Assembly (NCBI GenBank): GCA_947683425.1
Contig: CANTUQ010000037.1
Location: 2,108,001 to 2,172,000 of the forward strand
Length of the DNA: 64,000 bases
Direction of reading: 5' to 3'
Origin: Excoecaria cochinchinensis
Taxonomy: Eukaryota > Streptophyta > Magnoliopsida > Malpighiales > Euphorbiaceae
Below are positions 24,283 through 35,837 of this stretch, one piece after another. A model generated the notes under the pieces. It did no database searches and was not told the DNA's origin. It was given only the letters and a program-made list of their open reading frames with translations. Each line of letters starts with the position of its first letter. Position 1 is the stretch's first letter. Both the position numbers and the translations under genes were made by a program.

Positions 24283-25396
24283 GGCTGAAGGTGTAAATTT
24301 TTTATTCTAAAGTTTGTTAAGAAGTGTACTAAAAAGTGTGATGTTATTACTGAATGGTTTGTTAGCTTTGACTAAATGTTGTCCATTGATCTGCTAGTAT
24401 GGATTAAAGAGTAATTGGAACTACTAAAAGCATTATTTTGCCTCTAAATTTTTCTTAATTTAAATTACAAAAATGGAGCTAGTCAAATATTTAAATTCAA
24501 CCATTTTTCATATATTAAGACATATAGTATACACAACAAATACGTATTTTCATGTTGAATTCAAGTTACTACGACATGATATGTAAAAAAGAGTCTCTTC
24601 ATGTTGCTATGACATGATATGTAAAAAAGAGTCTCTTGGATCTTAAAACCTAACCCTTATAAAAATTTATTTTGTGAATGACATTTTAATGTCTTCCTCA
24701 AATTAATCTTCTGCTCAATCTTTCTAATTTCACTTATTTAAATGTTATTGAATAATCAGCTAATTTTTATAATGGCAAAATGTATGGATTGTGCATACAA
24801 TTCAGTTCTGGTATGTAGATCGATGAATAAATATTAATCAAAATTAATTGTTTACCTAGTAAGGACAATAATAAAATCAGAGTAATTTTAATTTTAATAA
24901 GTAAAAAAAATTGTAAAAATATGGCATAAAAAAGATTGGACAGAAGATTAATTAGAGTAATTTATAATCGTGAAGTTGTTGAAGAATGGTTTTTTATTAA
25001 AATTTGATTTTAAAGTTAAGGGATATATTAAATATGAATTAATTTAAGATATTTATATTTTTTTTACGTGTCATGTCATGTAAAAGTCACTTAAATCTAA
25101 TATAATATAATGTCAACTACATAGTTCAATGCACAAAAGACGGTCCAATTTAAATATTTAATTATACGGGAACTAATTTGCTCTATTTTTATAATTTAAG
25201 GGGCAAAATTGTTCTTTTTGGCGATATATGTCATTTTTTAATCTATGCCAAAAGATAAAATTTGATAACAATAACGGACAGTTTAGTGGGGCAAAATTGC
25301 ACCAATTTTAATATTTTAAAGATAATATTACACCAATTGAAATTTTAAACTAAATATTACGTATTAAATTTTAGGGGTAAGTTTACGCTTTCAGCC
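24283..25396. mobile_element. non-autonomous Mutator-like element, 1114 bp
   Basis: Inverted ends GGCTGAAGGTGTAAA (left) and TTTACGCTTTCAGCC (right) are flanked by perfect 9-bp duplications TTAATTTTA (24274-24282 and 25397-25405). A 9-bp duplication is typical of Mutator-like elements. The interior is AT-rich with no transposase. A near-perfect 38-bp direct repeat (GACATGATATGTAAAAAAGA and flanks) lies near 24573-24635. Confidence 0.8.
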
Positions 25397-25557
25397 TTAA
25401 TTTTATTAATTTGAGGCACATTTTCTCTCTTTTTTTTAATTATCAGTTAGATAAGGTGAGGAGATAAGTTCTGCTCGGACTTTAGTTATATTTGCACGGA
25501 TGAGGGAATTATCGTGGGGCCCGCTTTTAATTGTTTATTAAGATGGTGCTTTTATTA

Positions 25558-26722
25558 GGGGATTTTTTTTAATAATATTTTTTTAAAAAATAATTAAAAA
25601 AATAGGGTGTGTCAGAAAATATTTAGAGAATTGGGGTTGATTTCAAAAACGCAACGAGTCGTTGCGTTTTCAGAAATGAGACCTACCGGACAGATCACGT
25701 TTTTCGAGTCTGAAAATGCAGCAGTGTGCTGCGTTTTCAGATATATATATTTTATATGATGGAAATAAATGTAATAAATTAGTTGTGGTCTGGTGGTAGA
25801 ATATTTTATAAAATTAAGGGATATGTTTATAATATTAACTTCCAATATATAAACTTAATTGTACAATATTAACTTTTAGATTTTCATGGAGAATAATATT
25901 ACTATATAATAATTATAAGCATTAAGTTTATATATTAGAAACTTACAATATATAATATTCAAAATATATTTAAAATATTATGTTATTTGAAATTAATCAA
26001 TACTATTCAAACATGTTAAATAATTATATATTCACAAGGCATGAGTATTAATTTATTTTTTTAAATCAAATTATGGTATTAATATTATGAACAAAATTGA
26101 TTGAATAATACAACAATAAATAAAAACAATGATTTATTCAAATAATATTTTTCCCCACGTAATTATAATTAACTTTTTTTAATTAAATTAATTTTTCATG
26201 TGTCGATAAAAAAACAATAAAAAGAAAATTAATTTTATATATTAACGAAAAACAGAAAAATAATGAAAAAAAAAAGAAAAGAAAAAGTGGGTGATAAGAT
26301 TTCAACCCACGACATAAAAAAGTTACACAATTTGGATTGCTCTTGTGCCACTGGGAAACAATGCTGTGCTTGAGATTTGTGTTCAATAAATTTATTTTGA
26401 TATGTTTATAAAAAGGGCATAAATTTCAGCTTGTGGGATTTGAACCAGTGATCTTGTAAGAGTACATAACATTTCTACCGCCAGACCACAACTAACTTAT
26501 TACCGTTATTTCCCTCATATAAAATATATATATATGAAAACGCAGCAGACTGCGGCCTGCTACGTTTTCATGCGAAAAACGTGATCTGTCCGGTAGGTCC
26601 TACTTCTGAAAACGCAATGACTCGTTGCGTTTTTGAAATCAACCCCAATTCTCCAAATATTTTCTGACACACTCTATTTTTTAATTTTTTTTTTAAAAAA
26701 TATTATTAAAAAAAATTTCCCC
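25558..26722. mobile_element. long-terminal-inverted-repeat transposon (Mutator-like), 1165 bp
   Basis: Inverted arms of about 240-270 bp begin GGGGATTTTTT / GGGGAAATTTT and carry GTGTGTCAGAAAATATTT, then CGGACAGATCACGTTTTTCG, in mirror order at each end. Perfect 8-bp duplications TTTTATTA flank it (25550-25557 and 26723-26730). There is no transposase. The arms could fold into a long hairpin RNA. The short minus-strand frame in the left arm is not a gene. Confidence 0.88.
26286..26495 (-). repeat. two tRNA-like (pol III box) modules inside the long-TIR transposon
   Basis: On the minus strand, 26495-26428 has an A-box-like GGTCTGGCGGTAGAA and, 40 bases later, a B-box-like GGTTCAAATCC followed by CACAAGC. 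A second module at 26355-26286 has GTGGCACAAGAGCAA and GGGTTGAAATC. Both resemble decayed tRNAs (the first is closest to tRNA-Gly in its D-arm). Neither folds to a complete cloverleaf by eye, so I do not call tRNA genes. Confidence 0.45.
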
Positions 26723-26730
26723 TTTTATTA

Positions 26731-27179
26731 AGTCTGACTACAGATTAATTAAAACGGAAGATAGTTGACAAAAATACCCTCTCTTTTTTTTCAAGAAAGA
26801 AAAATAGAATTTAGACTTTGAAAATTTAGAATTTAGCATTTATTAGGGTATAAATTTTTAGGATAACAATTTAGGATTTACTAGCATTTAGCATTTTGAT
26901 TTTTAAGATTTAGCATTTAAAGTTTAAATTTTTGGAATTAGGGCTTAAATTTTTAAAATTTAGGATTTAAAGTTTAGATTTTTAAAATTTATGATTTTGT
27001 ACACATATTTAAGAAAATAATAATTATATATTTTTAAGAAATATAGCATTTAATGAGATGTTTATAGAATCGCTAAAAGTAATAAATATTATTTTTTCTA
27101 TTCTATCAAATTGTGACTTTGTAAACATATTATCAATATTAAAATAATTATTGATTTAACTAATAAATACAAAAAATTA
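26731..27179. repeat. degenerate TTTAGGA/TTTAGCA-type heptamer tract in AT-rich DNA
   Basis: From about 26819 to 26998 the plus strand repeats words of about seven bases such as TTTAGAA, TTTAGCA, TTTAGGA, TTAGGGC and TTTAAAG. This resembles a heavily decayed run of the plant telomere unit TTTAGGG. The rest of the stretch to 27179 shows nothing. Confidence 0.35.
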
Positions 27180-27181
27180 TA

Positions 27182-27456
27182 CTCCCTCCGTCCCACTTTA
27201 AAAGACTATTATCCCTTTTTCACGGTAATTAAAAAAATAATTGAAATACACCAATTTCATAAAAAAAATAATATAAAATGACAAGAATGTCCTTATTTAT
27301 TACATTGGGAAAAGAAAAAGTAAGTGATATATATTTAATAAATTATATAATAAATAGGGATAAATACGTAAATTTCTTTCTTAAATTGCGAAAAGAACAT
27401 TTGGAGTGGGACAAATAAAAAAGGAAAAATAGCCTTTTAAAGTGGGACGGAGGGAG
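27182..27456. mobile_element. Stowaway-type (Tc1/mariner) MITE, 275 bp
   Basis: It starts CTCCCTCCGTCCCACTTTAA and ends with the reverse complement (TTAAAGTGGGACGGAGGGAG), flanked by TA on both sides (27180-27181 and 27457-27458). The CTCCCTCCGTCCC end is the canonical Stowaway terminal sequence. Confidence 0.96.
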
Positions 27457-27458
27457 TA

Positions 27459-28245
27459 TTTAATAGACTGAAATATTCTTTTTAATTTAGATTATCACAG
27501 TAAAGTGTGTAAAATAAGAAAAATGTTAATTAAGTTATTAAATATTTTATTGATATTATATGATGAGTAAAGTTGAAAAATATACATTAAATATTATTTT
27601 AAATTTACTAAAATAACAATTTAATTTTACAATTTTTTTTGTAAGTGGGACAAATTGTTTTCTAGAATGTGATCATTTAATAAGATAAAGGGAATATAAA
27701 TTAATAGGTTAATTTTGATGTAATTAATGATTCTTAACATGTGTGCCACATTTTAATTTAGATTTGGCAAATCCCTTAAATGCATTAAAACGTATGGGCG
27801 TACAATATAATTAGAAAATTTACAAATTTTCATATTATCTTAAAATTTTAGATATTTTAAAAATTAAGTATTGTGTCTGTTTTAAAAATTCGAGACAATT
27901 CGGTACAATTTTTATAAAATTTAGTACAGTTCAGTTGGTTTTTCGATTTTTTTCGGTATAATACAATACAATCCGGTACTTCAGATAATTTTTTTAAAAA
28001 AATTGTAAAATAAATATCCCCAATAATAAATACAAATGCAATTAAAATATCTCAATAATCAAAGTAAAAAATTTAAAAATTAACATTTGACAGTTTTTCT
28101 CTGTATTATATTTGCACTTATTTGAGAATTTTGAGTAATATCTAAAAAAAATAACAAAGAAATTAAATAATTAGACCACAATAAATCTAAAAATTAAATT
28201 TAAAATTTAAAATTTACATTAATATAATAATTACCTGATTTAAAC
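27459..28245. other. AT-rich DNA, probably the 3' flank of the hAT relic
   Basis: No gene is present. From about 27890 words like ATTCGGTACAATTT and GGTTTTTCGATTTTTTTCGG appear, typical of subterminal regions of hAT-type elements. This may be the far end of the hAT whose transposase remains at 30.3-31.3 kb, but a terminal repeat could not be fixed. Confidence 0.35.
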
Positions 28246-28389
28246 CTTTCAAGTAGATGCGGCAAAATGAATGGATTGGGCGGGTTTGGGTTGGATCATA
28301 AATGGATAGATTATAAATGGGTCAAAAATATATGGGTTATAAATGTGTCAATTCTCAAATGGGCTAGGTGGGTTTGAGTTGACACATTT

Positions 28390-28790
28390 GACCTATATTT
28401 TTAACGAAAAATAATTTGCGATATAATAACGAAATACTAAAATGACCACTATAAAAAATATGGAGACCCAAACGGGCTGGGATGTGGATTGATCGATTTG
28501 ATTTATTTTTTAATGAAAAATAATTTTCGATATAATAACGGGATACTAAAAAAACCACTATAAAAAAAAATATTAGCTCAAATGAGTCGGTGAAAACCCA
28601 AACAAGCCGAAATGTGGGTCACCCATTTGATTCATATTTTTAACGATAATTATTTTTTATATAATAATGGGATACTAAATGGACAAGTAAAAAATATTGG
28701 TCCAAATAAATCGAGTGGCTCAAATGGATCGGTTGGGATCCAAATGGGCCGGAATGTGAATATACCTATTTGATCTATTTTTTAATCGAT
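28390..28790. repeat. three diverged 110-130-bp subterminal modules of the hAT element
   Basis: The core GATATAATAACG(G/A)(G/A)ATACTA, followed by CACTATAAAAAA and preceded by TTGATTTATTTTT-type sequence, recurs at about 28420, 28530 and 28660. hAT transposases bind repeated subterminal motifs, so these may be former binding modules. Confidence 0.55.
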
Positions 28791-29034
28791 AATAGAAACA
28801 CACACCATTACAATGCAAATAGGCATGCAAACTAAGTTGATCTTTTAAGTTAACTTATTTTTAAGCATTATAAAATACTCACGACCTTTAGTTAAAAAAA
28901 TAGTTTTTAATTTTATTTTAAAAGAAAAAAATGAAAATTGTTAGTTAGATTTTTATGATAAATCCCAGAAAAACTGTCTGAAATGGCAGTATTGGCTCAT
29001 TAATCTCCTGCAACAACAAAGAGACAAACAACAA

Positions 29035-29675
29035 ATGAGTTCCATGAAAGCAAATATTCGATTTCTCACTCTTCTCCTTTTCATACAAACTCTTTCATTG
29101 GCCACTGCCAATAAGCAAACTTACATCATCCACATGAATCACTATTCAAAACTCGACCCATTTCCCACTCACCATCAATGGTACCAGTCTCTCACTTCCA
29201 CCTCCGATTCCATTCTCTACTCCTACACCACCGCCTTTCATGGCTTGCCGCCTATCTAGACCCTGAGGAGGCGGATTCTCTTAGAAAGCTGGACCGTGTT
29301 CTTAATGTGTTTCAAGATAAAGTCTACTCTATCCAAACCACACACACCCCACAATTCCTAGGCCTCAACTGCATCTTTCGATTCATTGAGGGAGGTGAAT
29401 TTCAAGACATTGATCGAGCTACTGATGATATTATCGTGGGAGTTCGTGATACCGGAGTGTGGCCGGAGTCAAAAAGCTTTGACGATACTAGCTTACCTGA
29501 TATTCCGAAACGGTGGAAGGGGAAATGCAAGTCTACTCCAGACTTTGATCATAAACTCTGCAACAAGAAACTAATCGGATCTCGTTATTTCATCAAAGCA
29601 AGTGGGAGAAAGGGATTTAGGAAGATAGACCCGTTGGTTGTAGGAGACAGAACGGGTTGGATTTTAGACGTGTAG
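29035..29675 (+). pseudogene. subtilisin-like serine protease (SBT1-type) 5' fragment, captured and frameshifted
   Basis: The ATG at 29035 opens a signal peptide (RFLTLLLFIQTLSLATANKQ) and an inhibitor-I9 propeptide (TYIIHMNHYSKLDPFPTHHQW...SYTTAFHG). One base is missing at about 29245, so the first frame stops eight residues later, while the next frame continues AAYLDPEEADSLRKLDRVLN. This passes through TTHTPQFLGLN to DTGVWPESKSFDD, which holds the catalytic Asp, and on to KLCNKKLIGSRYF. Homology ends at about 29620. The His and Ser of the catalytic triad, the PA and Fn3 domains and some 500 residues are absent; full proteins have about 750. The copy keeps the translation start, and 150-200 bases of probable leader precede it. 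Confidence 0.85.
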
Positions 29676-29720
29676 ATTTTGGGTGGATTTTAGACGAGTA
29701 GATTTTGGGTGGATTTAAAT

Positions 29721-30201
29721 TTAGGAGTGAGCAACGATCGGTTCAGTAACTGAACCGAACCGAAATAACCGAAAACCGATTTATTAGGATTTAGACAAAT
29801 CGAATCGAATCGAAATTATATAATAATTGAATTCAAACCGAATCGATATTTTCGGTAGATTTGGTTCGGTTAACCGATAAAACCGAAATTTTAATATTAT
29901 AATTAAAAAAATTGTCTAAAAATTATACAAAATTATAAATTATAAAACTAAAATAAAAACATTCAAATTAAAAAATGTACATATGTTTAATTTGAGTTCA
30001 AGCCCTTTAGATTGAATTAAAAATACAAAAATAAAGTTAATTTTTATAAAAAAAAATGAAAAGAATAACATATATTAATCACTATTCGGTCGGTTCGGTT
30101 ATTTTTTAGTTTTTTCCTTTCAAAACCGAACCGAACCAAATTAAAAAAATCGGTCGGTATGGTTCTGTTTTTCGGTTTAAACCGAAATTTGCTCACCCCT
30201 A
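29721..30201. mobile_element. nested hAT-type MITE, about 480 bp
   Basis: Ends TAGGAGTGAGCAA and TTTGCTCACCCCTA are inverted copies, with subterminal AACCGAAC / GGTTCGGTT words. ATTTAAAT stands on both sides (29713-29720 and 30201-30208). The exact edge is ambiguous by one base. The 23-kb relative has an uninterrupted GGGTTTAAATGAGTC here, which confirms the insertion. Confidence 0.82.
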
Positions 30202-30299
30202 TTTAAATGGGTCATTTTTTAGTTGGGATGGGTTTGGGTGGATTGTTGGGTTTGGATCAATTTTGACAGGCCTACTTTCAAGTTCTTCAGTTGATGCCT

Positions 30300-31270
30300 C
30301 TAAAGCTAAAAGTATAGCCAATCTTAACCAGTTTTAGCAACAAATAAGAACTTCGGTTATAATGGGAGTTAAAGAACTTCTAAATTTGTTTAAAGTCCTT
30401 CCTTCGGTGCTAAAAACTGATTCAGAAGCTACAATTGAGTAATGAACAACCAAAACATCTTTAGCAACCTTAGCCAAAATTGGATAATTTGACTCATTAA
30501 TCTTCCACCAACTCAAAATATCAAAATCGAGAGAATTTTTTACTAATTTATTAGTCAAATAAGTATCAAAATCTCCTTGAGACACAACTTGCTCCTTATC
30601 CTCATTTTCCAAAAAGCACGCATCAACATCATCATCAATTTCATCAGAATTAGGTGTTGGAGATACAATTTGATCAACATTTACTTCTTTTATTTTTTTT
30701 TATGTTCTTTTATCAGTCCATTGTTCTCAATTTAGAAACTAATTGACTCACGTTCACCATTAAAAGTTGTATACTTTGAAACTAGAAATTTCATTTTAAA
30801 TCTAGGAACCAAAACCACAGCTATGAAAAGAATGACATTTATCTTATTAATCGAACCCCAATACTTGTCAACTTTCAATTGCATTTGTTTCCCCATTTCC
30901 ATTAAAGAATCATCACCACTAGTTTGAGAAGATCACAACAAATTCAAAATACGCACAATCTCTAAAACATACAAGTTTGAGATTGAATAAATGACCCAGA
31001 CAATTTGCAAGTCACATCATAAAACCTTTTTAGAATTTCGTGAGAGTTGTGAGTTATTTCCAATTAGCTTTAGTCAAATAAACAGGTCCAAACTCAATGA
31101 AATATTTGCTATCTATATCCTCCAACTTATCAAAAGCTTTGTGATACCATCAAGTAATATCTAACATCAAGTATGTTGAATTCCACCCAGTTGCGCAATC
31201 TATGATCAAATTCTTTTCATAATTGATGTTTACTATCTCACAAGATTTTTTGAAAATAATCTAATATTTA
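30300..31270 (-). pseudogene. hAT transposase relic, C-terminal part
   Basis: On the minus strand this reads DCATGWNSTYLMLD (family DVPTRWNSTYLML), then INVILFIAVVLVPRFKMKFL, then an acidic linker. It ends in the hATC dimerisation domain: SLDFDILSWWKINESNYPIL, AKVAKDVLVV, SIVASESVFSTEGRTLNKFR. The domain Glu (ASES) is kept. The second catalytic Asp, expected in LDPR, is Val here (codon at 30807-30809). Several stops and shifts break the frame, including a TAA at 30334-30336 in place of a family Gln. It is the missing 3' part of the gene at 59214-60145. Confidence 0.82.
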
Positions 31271-33096
31271 GGGACTGCTTTTAATATACTTGATAATATC
31301 TCTAACCTTTGAGGACTGGTTCTAACATACTTGATAATATACACTCTTAAAACTATACAAATCCTATCCTAAAATCTCTTCATATACTTGCATTGGCCTA
31401 GACTGCTGCGAATGACCCTTAAAAAAAGACCCGATCACTTACACCTACACGTATTAAAAGAAAATCCGTGCTAAGCATAAAGTTTAGTGGGAAACACATA
31501 CATATGGACAACCACTAAGAGTAGCTGTCAAACAGATTCATTTATGAAAGCATTATTTAAAACATAATCATACAGTTCATAACTATCTCAGTAAACAAGG
31601 AAAATCTTAATAGTACAAACACATATATAATCCTCCATTTAAAGCATACTTTTCACATACGATTTAATTCTAGAAGCATATACATTATTCATTCATGTAT
31701 CAATCTCAACATGCCAATTATGCAGTATATTACCAGTCTAGTAATATTTTGTACATAAACACATGTTTACTTTTCACTTTTATTCAGGTTTATAAAATTC
31801 AGTTATTACACTTTGCATTAACAAAATTGCCTGTAATTCCAAAGTAATGGATAACAAGCATCATAAGCTTAACCCATAACTCGCATTCATTAAATGATAA
31901 ATTTCACTTCATACATTTCATGCAGTATTATTCCATGTCATATTCATACACACTGTTATGCCTGCAAACTCAATGAGGTGGATAATGGGTAAATGCATAG
32001 GTACCCAAAGGTACAAATAAATTTTTTTTTTCTTTTGAAAACGCATAGGGATCTTAAATAAGATCCAATCACATAGGGATTGTAAGGATCCAAACACATA
32101 GGAACTTGATCAGGGTCCAGAAAATGCATAGGCTGCAGTAAACAGAACCCTACAGGCATGCCTATCTATCCACGACTCGACTATTGCAGGTTAAATTATT
32201 TATGCAATTATTTTTCAATTATCTGCATGATATAGCATGGTAATTTCAATAAGCAGTATCGTATCACTTAATAACTTACTTACATATATGGTATAACATA
32301 TTATAGTTCATATATTGACTCATATATAATCCATAAGTGAGAAACCATGCAAAATATATCAAACAAATAAACATTCATCGCACAAAGGAGGGTCGCGCTC
32401 GCGACAGAGACAAGTTGCACCAAATGTTACGCTCGTAACATAGGCCGCACTCGCGATAGAGAGCGTCCGATGGAAGATCATATCACGGGTTCTCTGTTGC
32501 TCTCGCGACATAGGTTACGTCACGTTCTATCACTGTCCTGCATAGCTCTCTTTTCAAACAATATCTCCCCAAAATACAAACTAACTCTTTGCCCACATGA
32601 CGCATATTCAAACACCTCATATTATTCAATTTGTCAACAATTATTCAGTATTTAGACAATCATACAAAAACCATTTTATATACAAAAGATTCATTTCATT
32701 TTCGGTTCATGTCACACTTAACAAAATCATTTAATTCAATCTTAACGTTGCATAACAATTTTAAACCACAATTAAGTCTACTCGAGGCTCGACTCATTAA
32801 TAGCCCAATAAACCTTCTATACATCGGCACATACATGCTACCTTTATTTTTAACAATCACACAGGCATTATCAGAATCTCAATTAATACATCATCTTCTA
32901 TATACGAATAAGTTTTTATGATTTGGTTCGGACTTGAAAGGGTATTCCAAGCTTCTTACATATCCCAAGGAATTGAAAATCAGAACCCCATAGTTCTAAA
33001 GGTTCAATTTACAAAATTTAAGTACTTTCACTTATAAACCTATTAACATATCATGTCATGTCTCTTTTGGATTCATTCGAAAATGTTTGACTAATT
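31271..33096 (-). mobile_element. left part of a probable solo LTR that split the hAT gene
   Basis: No coding capacity. The segment with 57535-59213 makes about 3.5 kb once the inner Tat element is removed, and it lies between two copies of ATATTTA (31264-31270 and 59214-59220) in the hAT gene. Size, lack of genes and GC-richer words (TCGCGCTCGCGACAGAG near 32392, with a cousin CGCACTTGCGACAGAGG near 57801) suggest a solo LTR, probably Ty3/Gypsy. The outer ends are not clean TG...CA, so the class is an inference. Confidence 0.4.
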
Positions 33097-34648
33097 GTGA
33101 CGCGCGCCGAACCCCCTGGTACCCGAAATTCCGTCTTTAGGGCGATCGGAAGAGGTTCATTAAAACTTGTAAGAAATTACAAGTGCGTCAATTTTGGGCA
33201 ACAAGGAGATTTCTTGGAGTCACTACTCAATAGAACATTTGAAAAGGTCGTCTAGCCTCAGTGAGCCTAAGACGGCGCTGTTATGTCCATTTTGGGCAAG
33301 CCAGAGGTGTCTTGGAGACCCCACCCTAATAGAACATTAGGATGGTCCTCTCGCCTCGTGGAGCCTAGGACTATGCAAATTAAAGCCTTTTTACGGGACA
33401 CAAGAGGTGTCTTGGAAGTCCCATTCCAATGGAACATTGAAATGGTACTCTCGACTCGTTGAGCTCAAAGACCAGAGATGGTTCGGGACTTTCCATTTAT
33501 TCATACCTTGGTTAAGTTTATGATTGAGTTTTGAATTTATTGTTTCATCTCTTTTCTCATTCAATTTTAATTAAAACGCATGTCAAACACATAATGAAAG
33601 CGGTAAATAAAATAAATGAAAGCAAAATAAATTACAACAAAACTAGAGGCGGAATACAACCTCCCATTGATAAATAAAATACAATTCATACATAAATCGG
33701 GCTATTTGTTAAAGATGAGGACATTGATCCTCACATGCATAATTAAAGAAAAAGATTTTTAAAGTGACAATTTATTTTGGATGAAAAATCTAGGACATTA
33801 GTTCCATTTTTATTTAGACAAATTCAAGTTAATTAATATAAATATTTTTGTGATTTTTTAATTAACGTGCATAAAGAAATAATTTATTATAAATTACATA
33901 TTACATAAAAACAAAATAATGAAAGCAAAGTGATGAAAATAATAAAAAATTAACAAATCAACTCCCAAATGGATCTTCAAATTTTCATGGGCTCCTACTT
34001 GGCATTAAACAACTCACACATGAAAAAAATAAGTATTGAAATAAAATAAAATAAATAAAAGTAATGTTAGTAATAAAAAATGAATTTAGAAATATACTAT
34101 AAAAATAAAGCAAATAAAAATGCATCTGTGTGACAAATCAATTACAATGACATAATAAAAATATGCAATCTAATTAATTAACAATTTAGCATGCATAAAA
34201 AATAACATAAAAATAATAAAACTCAACATGCATAAACAAGTATAAAATAATAATTATAAGATTCAACATGCAAAAAAAATAAGAAAATAAACATAAAATT
34301 CAGCATGTATAAAAACACATAAGAAAATAAACATAAAATTCAACATGTATAAAAACACAAAATAATAGCATTAATATCCAACATGCATAAAAACCAAAAG
34401 TAATAATAAAAATCAGCATGAATAAGAAATATAAATAATAATATTAATAATAATGATGATACTAGTATCAAATGATAGCAATAATCAAGGATAATAAAAA
34501 TATAATAATAAAACTAGCAATTGCAACTATAATAATAACAATAATAAACACAATGAAATCAAAGAATATGAACAACCCAAATTAAGCATGCAAGAATAAA
34601 ATAATATATGGCAAACTAATAAAATATGTTAAAACATGGCAAATAATA

Positions 34649-35042
34649 GGGTTAATTACTTCGGTGGTCACTGAACTTTAAGGATTGCAACGATTTGGTC
34701 ACTAAACTTCAATTTGTAATAATAAAATAATACATCTATTATTTTGTAACAAAAAAATCAAAATGATCGAAAATTTGGTTTCGGCGGCAAACGGGAGCTG
34801 CTTAAAGACAGTGAAAATTGATTCTTTTTAACCATAAAGCCACGTCGGATCCATGTCAGATCCGATGTGCAAAAAATCTAACATTTATTCTGCTAATAGG
34901 TCAGGTTCCGGTTGCCATTTCCGATCATTTTGATTTTTTCGTTACAAAATAATAGATGTATTATTTTATTGTTACAAATTGAAGTTTAGTGACGAAATCG
35001 TTGCAACCCTTAAAGTTCAGTGACCATCGAAGTAATTAACCC
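34649..35042. mobile_element. Mutator-type MITE in the left Tat LTR, 394 bp
   Basis: About 130-bp inverted arms begin GGGTTAATTACTTCGGTGGT and contain TCACTGAACTTTAAGG. Perfect 9-bp duplications CAAATAATA flank it (34640-34648 and 35043-35051). The right Tat LTR lacks it: at about 56358 the host sequence runs straight from CATGGCAAA into the CAA repeat. It therefore inserted after the Tat element did. Confidence 0.93.
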
Positions 35043-35053
35043 CAAATAATACC

Positions 35054-35077
35054 AACAACAACAACAACAACAACAAC

Positions 35078-35109
<32 letters not shown>
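35054..35109. repeat. (CAA)n(TAA)n microsatellite in the Tat LTR
   Basis: Eight or so CAA units followed by about ten TAA units. The right LTR has a related run at about 56358-56408 of different length. Confidence 0.9.
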
Positions 35110-35110
<1 letters not shown>

Positions 35111-35837
35111 GTGAAGACAATAGTCATAAAAAATAATAACATGCATAATGACATGAACAATTAAATAAAAACATAAAAATAAGAAGAAACTAATAGAACT
35201 AATAGAATTTACATGATAAAATGTCTAGAAGAATTTACAAAACCAAAAAAAATCTAAAAGAATTTACATGTTAACCAGTTAATTGGAAATAAAAATGAAA
35301 TTAAAAATTGAATTAAAATTGGAGCAAAAAATAATTACCCTCAAAATTAGTTTGATGAAATGAAGGTAAGACGATCCAATTCCTTGTCTTGATTTGAAGA
35401 ATATAACTAGAAAAATAAAATGTCAAAAGTGAATTTTTATCCAAGAACAAACAATTAATTTATTTGTCCTAAAATAAAAAAATTGTTAATTGAAAGGAAG
35501 AAAATTTTCAAGAACAAAAATTTATCTTTTTGCCTTAAGAATTCACTTGGAAAAAAATTTTTTAGAAAAGTTGAGAGAATTTTGTTTGAGAGAAGAAAGA
35601 AGAATAAGATATTTTCTAAAGAAAATCCCCCCAATTTTCCTTCCAAAATTCCCTTTATTCCTCTCCAAAAAATCAGATTTTTTAATCAAAAATTAAATTT
35701 ATTTAATTTCAATAAAACCAAAAAACTGAAGAAAATCAAAGGTTTGGAATATAAAAAGTTTTAGCATTGAATTCCCTTAAAAGAAATGAAGAAAAAAATG
35801 AACTTTTGAGTAAAAACGTCAAAATCGGCAGCAAAAG

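Larger units (their letters stand above)
28254..30274. mobile_element. hAT element carrying a captured subtilase gene start (Pack-type hAT), 2021 bp
   Basis: Perfect 8-bp duplications CTTTCAAG (28246-28253 and 30275-30282) flank ends TAGATGCGGCAAAATG and ATTTTGACAGGCCTA, which are related to those of the element at 23010-24204. The left arm (about 28254-28790) contains three copies of a 110-130-bp module with ATATAATAACGGGATACTA. The right arm restarts at about 29650 with GTAGATTTTGGGTGG, matching the right part of the 23-kb element. Between them lies a subtilase gene fragment that the 23-kb relative lacks. No transposase is encoded, so it must have moved with enzyme from elsewhere. A second hAT is nested at 29721-30201. 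Confidence 0.85.

Noticed and set aside
26286..26495. tRNA genes
   Set aside because: A- and B-box-like words are present, but T-stem and acceptor pairing is incomplete, so these are at best remnants.
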